In this document: positions 56,943-64,000 of the stretch, piece by piece
Numbering within the stretch: the stretch's first letter is position 1
Layout: every line of letters starts with the position of its first letter
Source: Herbidospora mongoliensis
GTDB taxonomy: Bacteria > Actinomycetota > Actinomycetes > Streptosporangiales > Streptosporangiaceae
Reading direction: 5' to 3'
DNA: 64,000 nucleotides
NCBI RefSeq assembly: GCF_001570545.1
Contig: NZ_BBXD01000016.1
Location: forward strand, 124,001 to 188,000
Program-made: the position numbers and the translations under genes
Notes under the pieces: model-generated
The model's input: only the letters and a program-made list of their open reading frames with translations
The model's database searches: none
What the model was told of the DNA's origin: nothing

Positions 56943-56969
56943 TTGGCACTCGCCTAGTGAGAGTGCCAA
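56943..56969 (+). promoter_or_regulatory. CIRCE operator (HrcA site)
   Basis: TTGGCACTC-N9-GAGTGCCAA, a perfect inverted repeat with the standard 9-bp spacer; the common consensus is TTAGCACTC-N9-GAGTGCTAA. It overlaps the predicted transcription start of groES-groEL, indicating HrcA-type heat-shock repression. Confidence 0.93.
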
Positions 56970-57058
56970 TGCGACGCAGATAGGTCTGACACCCGCGACG
57001 GCAGGCCGCTGGTCGCCTCTTCAGCTCATTCATCGCAATCTGAAGGGGAGGTCCGATC

Positions 57059-57370
57059 GTGACGACCGCCACCAAGGTTCCCGTTAAGCCGCTCGGCGAC
57101 CGCATCGTGGTCCAGCCGCTTGAGGCCGAGCAGACCACCGCCTCTGGCCTGGTCATCCCGGACACGGCGAAGGAGAAGCCCCAGGAGGGCCGCGTCCTCG
57201 CTGTGGGCCCCGGCAACTGGGACGAGTCCGGCAGCAAGCGCGTTCCGCTCGACGTCAGTGAGGGCGACGTCGTCCTCTACAGCAAGTACGGCGGCACCGA
57301 GGTCAAGTACGGCGGCGAGGAGTACCTCGTGCTCTCCGCCCGTGACGTGCTCGCCATCATCGAGAAGTAG
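57059..57370 (+). CDS. groES: co-chaperonin GroES
   Basis: 10-kDa lid of the chaperonin, 103 aa, with [32 protein letters not shown] split by the mobile loop. GTG at 57059 behind GAAGGGGAGG. First gene of the CIRCE-controlled operon; groEL follows 61 bp later past a hairpin. Confidence 0.97.
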   Translation: MTTATKVPVKPLGDRIVVQPLEAEQTTASGLVIPDTAKEKPQEGRVLAVGPGNWDESGSKRVPLDVSEGDVVLYSKYGGTEVKYGGEEYLVLSARDVLAIIEK

Positions 57371-57381
57371 GCCGTGAGGAG

Positions 57382-57410
57382 ACCCCGGGCGCGACGAGCG
57401 CCCGGGGTTT
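57382..57410 (+). terminator. hairpin between groES and groEL
   Basis: 11-bp stem ACCCCGGGCGC / GCGCCCGGGGT (57382-57392 with 57398-57408), loop GACGA, then TT. Probably an attenuator or a processing/stability element setting the groES:groEL ratio. Confidence 0.65.
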
Positions 57411-57431
57411 CCTACGCTGAGAGGACCTTAA

Positions 57432-59051
<1,620 letters not shown>

Positions 59052-59067
59052 TAACGGTTGCAGTTCC

Positions 59068-59098
59068 ACGGCCCTCACCCATTCGGGGTGGGGGCCGT
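59068..59098 (+). terminator. terminator after groEL
   Basis: 13-bp stem (59068-59080 with 59086-59098, one G-T pair) starting ACGGCCC and ending GGGCCGT, loop ATTCG, then AGTTCTATAT. Ends the groESL operon. Confidence 0.8.
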
Positions 59099-59114
59099 AG
59101 TTCTATATAGAAGC

Positions 59115-59188
59115 TGTCAACCGGACAACTTGTCAGAACGTCCTATGGGTCTGACCTGTCAGAACATCTGACAAAAATGCAGCATTTT
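59115..59188 (+). promoter_or_regulatory. operator-like half-site cluster upstream of the sigma gene
   Basis: An AT-richer stretch with TGTCAGA-ACA-TCTGACA (59157-59173, perfect 7-bp arms), a second pair TGTCAGA (59131-59137) ... TCTGAC (59150-59155), and TGTCA at 59115-59119. Immediately after lies another palindrome AAAATGC-A-GCATTTT (59174-59188). Regularly repeated dyads in a non-coding region are best read as transcription-factor sites controlling the sigma gene. No factor is assigned. Confidence 0.55.
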
Positions 59189-59387
59189 GTGCGTATTACT
59201 GAAATGTCCAAAACCGTCGAGTGTTCGTGCGATTACTTGCAGTTATCACCGCATCAATGTGACCAATCCGTATCCGTTCACCATGACGACAGTTCTCTGT
59301 GTGGCGGGCATCATGCCTAACGTGACCGAGGGATGCGTCGCCGACGCCGCAACTGGGGTAAGGCTTGCGATTGGGTCCAGAGTCGAC

Positions 59388-59957
59388 GTGAGGCCGGAGG
59401 AGTCCGACCTCAGGGAGCTGACCAGTCTGGCCGTGACAGGGGACCGCACCGCCATCGAGCGGCTGCTGACGCAGCTGCGGCCGATGGTCGTGCGCTATTG
59501 CCGAGCCAGGCTCGGCCGGGTTTCGGGGCATTATCACAATGCCGATGATGTGGCCCAGGAGGTCTGCATCGCGGTGCTGTCGGCGCTGCCGCGTTATCGG
59601 GACATGGGCCGCCCGTTCGCGTCGTTCGTCTTCGGCATCGCCTCGCACAAGGTGGCCGACTCGCTGCGCAGTTCGGTGCGATCGGCCGTGCCGACCGAGG
59701 ATCTCCCCGACGGGCCCGACGAGCGTCCCGGGCCCGAGGAGACCGTGGTGCGGTACATCGAGGCCGAACACGCCCGCGCGCTGCTGTCGCGGCTGCCGGA
59801 GAACCAGCGGGAGATCCTGATCCTGCGGGTGGTCTCCGGGCTGTCGGCGGAGGAGACGGGCAACGTCCTCGGGATGTCACCCGGTGCGGTCAGAGTGGCC
59901 CAGCATCGTGCTCTTGCTCGGCTCCGTCAGATGGCGGAGCTAGAGTCGATTGCGTGA
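59388..59957 (+). CDS. shbA: ECF-like sigma factor, ShbA/SigD type
   Basis: 189 aa from GTG at 59388. Region 2 ([20 protein letters not shown] and [20 protein letters not shown]) and region 4 ([39 protein letters not shown]) are complete. Sequence and location beside groEL1 and guaB match ShbA of Streptomyces, which drives the principal sigma gene, and SigD of mycobacteria. Upstream in-frame ATGs (59313, 59283) are possible starts, but codons before 59388 are poor in G/C third positions. It is coupled to the 53-codon ORF that follows. Confidence 0.88.
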   Translation: MRPEESDLRELTSLAVTGDRTAIERLLTQLRPMVVRYCRARLGRVSGHYHNADDVAQEVCIAVLSALPRYRDMGRPFASFVFGIASHKVADSLRSSVRSAVPTEDLPDGPDERPGPEETVVRYIEAEHARALLSRLPENQREILILRVVSGLSAEETGNVLGMSPGAVRVAQHRALARLRQMAELESIA

Positions 59958-60115
59958 CAATCGACGTTGACGCCGTTCTCGACGCGCTGGCCCGGCGCGA
60001 GGCGGTGCGGTCGTCCGATCCGGCGATCTCGGTTCTGCGTGCCCTGATCGCCGACGTGGACAGCATTCAGGAAGCTCAGCGGCTCTCTTCGGTGTCGATG
60101 ACGCCGTCGACATAG
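59954..60115 (+). CDS. 53-aa RsdA-like mini anti-sigma candidate
   Basis: GTG at 59954 overlaps the sigma gene stop (GTGA). The product ([18 protein letters not shown], then [19 protein letters not shown]) resembles the cytoplasmic sigma-binding start of mycobacterial RsdA as I remember it (VLLDALA-x-RE-x-V-x-x-x-DP-x-x-x-x-LxALL). RsdA continues into a transmembrane helix and extracellular domain; this ORF ends after 53 codons. It could be a minimal soluble anti-sigma factor or a truncated remnant. The last 40 bp overlap the 3' end of the opposing DUF5319 gene. Confidence 0.65.
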   Translation: MTIDVDAVLDALARREAVRSSDPAISVLRALIADVDSIQEAQRLSSVSMTPST

Positions 60116-60453
60116 CCTCGGGCGTACTCCCAGCTGACATAGTCGGCGGGGTCGGGTTGGAAGGCGGGTTCGTGGACCTGCGGTCGCCCGTTGTCGATCA
60201 TCTGGCGTAGGTTGCCCCGGAGCAGGTCCCAGTCGAAGTAGTGCTGTTCGCCACATTCCGGGCAATCGAGCACCAGACCGAGCACCCCCTGCGGTTCGAG
60301 CAGGGAGCGGAAGACCTCCACGTCGGCGAGGTCGGTCAGCGCCTCGTCGCGTTCGGCCATCGTGAGCGGCTCGGGATCATCGAGCTCGCCCAGCTCCACG
60401 GCGGGATCGTTGGGGTCGTCCGCGAACGGGTCGCGGGGGACGTCTTCCAGCAC
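60076..60453 (-). CDS. DUF5319 protein
   Basis: 125 aa, GTG start at 60453. Acidic N-terminus (DPFADDPNDPAVELGELDDP) and a central LDCPECGEQHYFDWDLLR, a CxxC with His that could bind zinc; this matches DUF5319 proteins conserved next to shbA/guaB in actinobacteria. Function unknown. Its 3' end overlaps the mini ORF on the other strand. Confidence 0.85.
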   Translation of the reverse strand: MLEDVPRDPFADDPNDPAVELGELDDPEPLTMAERDEALTDLADVEVFRSLLEPQGVLGLVLDCPECGEQHYFDWDLLRGNLRQMIDNGRPQVHEPAFQPDPADYVSWEYARGYVDGVIDTEESR

Positions 60454-60501
60454 GTAACCACCATATGACTCCCATCGCCCCCGGTGTGCTCAAAGACCGG
60501 G

Positions 60502-61491
60502 TCAGGACAGCCAGCCCCGGCGCGCCGCCTCGACCCCGGCCTGGAAGCGGGTCTGGGCCCCCAGCTCGGCCATGGCGTCGGCGAACCGGGCCCGGACGGT
60601 CCGGACCGAGAGTCCGAGGCGCCGGGCGATGGTGTCGTCGGAGATTCCCTGGGACGCCAGCCGCAGCACCTGGACGGCCCCCGGCGAGTAGCGGATCGGC
60701 GTCGCCCGCTGCCACATCTCGTCGAACAGCGCGCGCAGCGCGCCCACCACGATCGGGGCTCTGACCAGGTAACAGTTGTAGGCGCTGCCGGGCAGCGACA
60801 CGCCCCAGTCGGCGGGCAGGCCGGCGGCGTCGTGGCCGATCGCGAAGAACCAGCTCGGCACCCGATCAAGGGCCCGGATGCCCGCCCCGGCGGCGGTCAG
60901 CCGGTCGAGGGAGTCGCGCATTCCGGGGATGGCGAGGGCGGAGGCGGGGACAACCGCACGGGCCGTGAGGAGATCGCTTTTCAGCGCCTCGATCCATGTG
61001 TCGGCATATTTCCGGATGAAATCCGTGAGGCTGCGTTCATCGGGGATCGCGGTCACCAGATCGGAAGGCGGCGATTGGAGCGCCAGACCGATCACGCTTT
61101 CGTAGAGTTCGTCGGCGCCGTTCACCAGTTCCACCGGGAACTGGCGGCTTTGGTAATCGCGTCCGGCGTCGTAGGTGAGCGTCAACCCGCCCACCGAGGC
61201 CAGCACCTCGTCGATCTGGCGGCTCTCCTCGGCCAGCCGGTCGAGCCGGGCGGCGATCAGGCGCCCGATCGCGGCGGCCGGGTGGCGGGCCAGGAACTCG
61301 CCCGCCTGCTCGTCGACCGCACCCAGCCGGACCAGGCCGGCCAGCTGGTCGGCGACCTCGTCGGTGGGTTCGTCGGCGGCCTGGGCGATTTCGGGCAGGG
61401 TGGCCCGGTGCAGTCGTAAGACGGTTTCGTACACCGCCGTCTGGGCCCGGCTGAGGCCCAGGCTTCCCAAAGGGTCGGCAGAGGTGGTCAT
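60502..61491 (-). CDS. LuxR-type HTH transcriptional regulator
   Basis: 329 aa. The N-terminus (about 1-65: GLSRAQTAVYETVLRLHRAT) has a TrmB/winged-helix look, the middle is a sensor-like region of unknown ligand, and the C-terminal 60 residues (VLRLASQGISDDTIARRLGLSVRTVRARFADAM) are a LuxR-family DNA-binding domain. No receiver domain. ATG at 61491. It is divergent from guaB across 557 bp. Confidence 0.88.
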   Translation of the reverse strand: MTTSADPLGSLGLSRAQTAVYETVLRLHRATLPEIAQAADEPTDEVADQLAGLVRLGAVDEQAGEFLARHPAAAIGRLIAARLDRLAEESRQIDEVLASVGGLTLTYDAGRDYQSRQFPVELVNGADELYESVIGLALQSPPSDLVTAIPDERSLTDFIRKYADTWIEALKSDLLTARAVVPASALAIPGMRDSLDRLTAAGAGIRALDRVPSWFFAIGHDAAGLPADWGVSLPGSAYNCYLVRAPIVVGALRALFDEMWQRATPIRYSPGAVQVLRLASQGISDDTIARRLGLSVRTVRARFADAMAELGAQTRFQAGVEAARRGWLS

Positions 61492-61781
61492 CGTCGGTCC
61501 AGTTTCAGGTCGTGGTCACGCCCGGATGTCTGCTCCCTCGCCAGGAAACCGCCGCGGCCGGGCAACCGAGCGACTTCGCGAGGATAACGCGCTATTGCGT
61601 TTCCGATGGAGAAAACCGCGAGAGGTGCAGCTTCGTGTAATTGCAGGTTCGGACATTGTGTCGGGACCCACCGTGACGCACTCTTGACCCTGCGTCGGCA
61701 CGGGGTGGGGCGCCGTGACCGACCGGGCGCGGAGGGGGGCTCGGCGGTCACCGTGGGGGTCTCACCCATCTGACGCGTCAG

Positions 61782-61818
61782 GGGGGTCCGCACTTGTGGC
61801 GGGTCCCCCTTTCTTCTT
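61782..61818 (+). terminator. orphan terminator-like hairpin upstream of guaB
   Basis: GGGGG (61782-61786) and CCGC (61788-61791) pair with GCGG and CCCCC (61805-61809) with a small internal loop, followed by TTTCTTCTTT. No plus-strand gene precedes it, so it may be an attenuator or end an unannotated RNA. In the rest of the 557-bp gap I see a 12-bp unit TGTGGGTGACGG repeated twice (61901-61924), GC-rich low complexity at 61845-61900 and the guaB promoter region. Confidence 0.5.
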
Positions 61819-61988
61819 TCCGTTACGGCTTCGCGTGGCCGGCCCCGCCCGCCGCGCCCGCCCCGCGCCGCATCCGGCGCCGACCGGCCGCGCCCGCCCC
61901 TGTGGGTGACGGTGTGGGTGACGGTGTGGTGGTCGCCACCTTTCCTCGCAGGGGCGCTGAAGTGGCGGTTGCTTCTTTCCGTGAGCTC

Positions 61989-61994
61989 TAGACT
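61989..61994 (+). promoter_or_regulatory. guaB -10 element
   Basis: TAGACT is a good actinobacterial -10. The best upstream match, TTGCTT at 61969-61974, is only 14 bp away, so the -35 is uncertain. Leader of about 48 nt with AAGGGGG ahead of the start. Confidence 0.45.
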
Positions 61995-62009
61995 GGCCCG
62001 GAGGCCTGA

Positions 62010-63530
<1,521 letters not shown>

Positions 63531-63555
63531 CCTCTATCGAGCAACAGGAACACAC

Positions 63556-64000
63556 ATGACACAGGTGGAGATCGGGCGCGGTAAGACCGGGCGGCGCGCC
63601 TACGCCCTCGACGAGATCGGCATCGTTCCCTCGAGGCGCACCCGCGACCCCGAGGAGGTGTCGATCTCCTGGCAGATCGACGCCTACCGTTTTGACCTGC
63701 CTCTTTTGGTCAGCCCGATGGACAGTGTGGTCTCACCGCGCACGGCGATCGAGATCGGCCGGCTGGGTGGCCTGGCCCCTCTCGACCTCGAAGGCCTGTG
63801 GACCCGCTACGACGACCCGCAGCCCCTGCTCGACGAGGTCGCCGAGCTGGGCACGGCCGCGGCGACCCGCAGGTTGCAGGAGATCTACACCGCGCCGATC
63901 CAAGACGAGCTGATCGGCCGCCGCATCGAGGAGATCCGCGCCGCCGGGGTGACGACCGCGGTGCGGCTGTCTCCGCAGCGCACGGTCCAGCACCACAAGG
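63556..64000 (+). CDS. guaB3: GuaB3-family IMP dehydrogenase-related protein (3' truncated)
   Basis: First 148 residues only; the gene runs off the window. Begins MTQVEIGRGKTGRRAYALDE, with DLPLLVSPMDSVVSPRTAIE matching the (beta/alpha)8 start of IMPDH/GMPR proteins. No CBS domains in the visible part, as usual in this paralogue. It follows guaB by 25 bp, a conserved actinobacterial pairing. The catalytic loop lies beyond the window, so activity cannot be judged. Confidence 0.9.
   Translation, partial: MTQVEIGRGKTGRRAYALDEIGIVPSRRTRDPEEVSISWQIDAYRFDLPLLVSPMDSVVSPRTAIEIGRLGGLAPLDLEGLWTRYDDPQPLLDEVAELGTAAATRRLQEIYTAPIQDELIGRRIEEIRAAGVTTAVRLSPQRTVQHHK

Noticed and set aside
61845-61924. Possible CRISPR-like or VNTR array upstream of guaB
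   Set aside because: Only two copies of a 12-mer and GC-rich low complexity; no regular spacers.

Overview
The window is a chromosomal segment of a high-GC actinobacterium. Ribosomal gene order, Zn-type S14 and L36, GTG/TTG starts, a paired groES/groEL1 with a His-rich GroEL tail, and a ShbA/SigD-type sigma gene next to guaB all point to the Actinomycetia. A Streptosporangiaceae-like host is the best guess, but that is inference from protein flavour and not a database result. The segment is almost entirely housekeeping: no IS element, prophage, CRISPR array, tRNA or rRNA was found.

Layout. 1-6960: rpoB (5' truncated) and rpoC, ending in a strong terminator. 7068-11628: the str operon rpsL-rpsG-fusA-tuf from a clear promoter. 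11649-21544: the S10/spc genes rpsJ to rplO, largely with overlapping or touching stops and starts. 21694-24623: secY-adk-map. 24655-25696: two small accessory genes (a DUF1707 membrane protein and a secreted aromatic/Lys-rich protein) sit between map and infA. 26176-30806: infA-rpmJ-rpsM-rpsK-rpsD-rpoA-rplQ and truA. 30809-34739: three minus-strand genes for surface or exported proteins interrupt the ribosomal supercluster. Two of them share one extracellular domain and the third is a CAP-domain protein. 35033-37361: rplM-rpsI-glmM, convergent with glmS, so two steps of UDP-GlcNAc synthesis face each other. 39337-46775: coaA, a DUF389 membrane protein, two ABC ATPase/permease pairs, acpS and nnr. 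46772-52916: alr, a hydrolase, tsaE, a sortase with a candidate substrate, tsaB-rimI-tsaD (t6A tRNA modification). 53108-56799, minus: a coiled-coil protein, a THUMP-like methyltransferase and an SGNH hydrolase with a lectin domain. 57059-59051: groES-groEL under a CIRCE-controlled promoter. 59388-61491: the ShbA-like sigma gene, a tiny coupled ORF resembling the sigma-binding end of RsdA, DUF5319 and a LuxR-type regulator. 62049-64000: guaB and the start of a guaB3-type gene.

Together the genes cover transcription (RpoA/B/C, ShbA), translation (about 30 ribosomal proteins, EF-G, EF-Tu, IF-1), protein export and maturation (SecY, Map, GroESL), tRNA modification, purine synthesis (guaB) and wall precursor supply (GlmS, GlmM, Alr). 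Control signals visible in the DNA include TTGACG-N17-TAGTCT (rpsL), TTGCTC-N17-TAGGGT (rplM) and TTGACG-N17-TACTGT plus CIRCE (groES). Hairpins occupy many operon junctions, and a series of -10 boxes lie only 6-8 nt from GTG/ATG starts, suggesting leaderless mRNAs.

Most worth a second look: the 53-codon putative mini anti-sigma factor (59954-60115), the operator-like half-site cluster upstream of the sigma gene (59115-59188), the sortase/IPVTP pair (49531-50715), the duplicated exported domain inside the ribosomal cluster (30809-34049), and the orphan hairpins upstream of infA and guaB and within the rpsJ and rpsM leaders.
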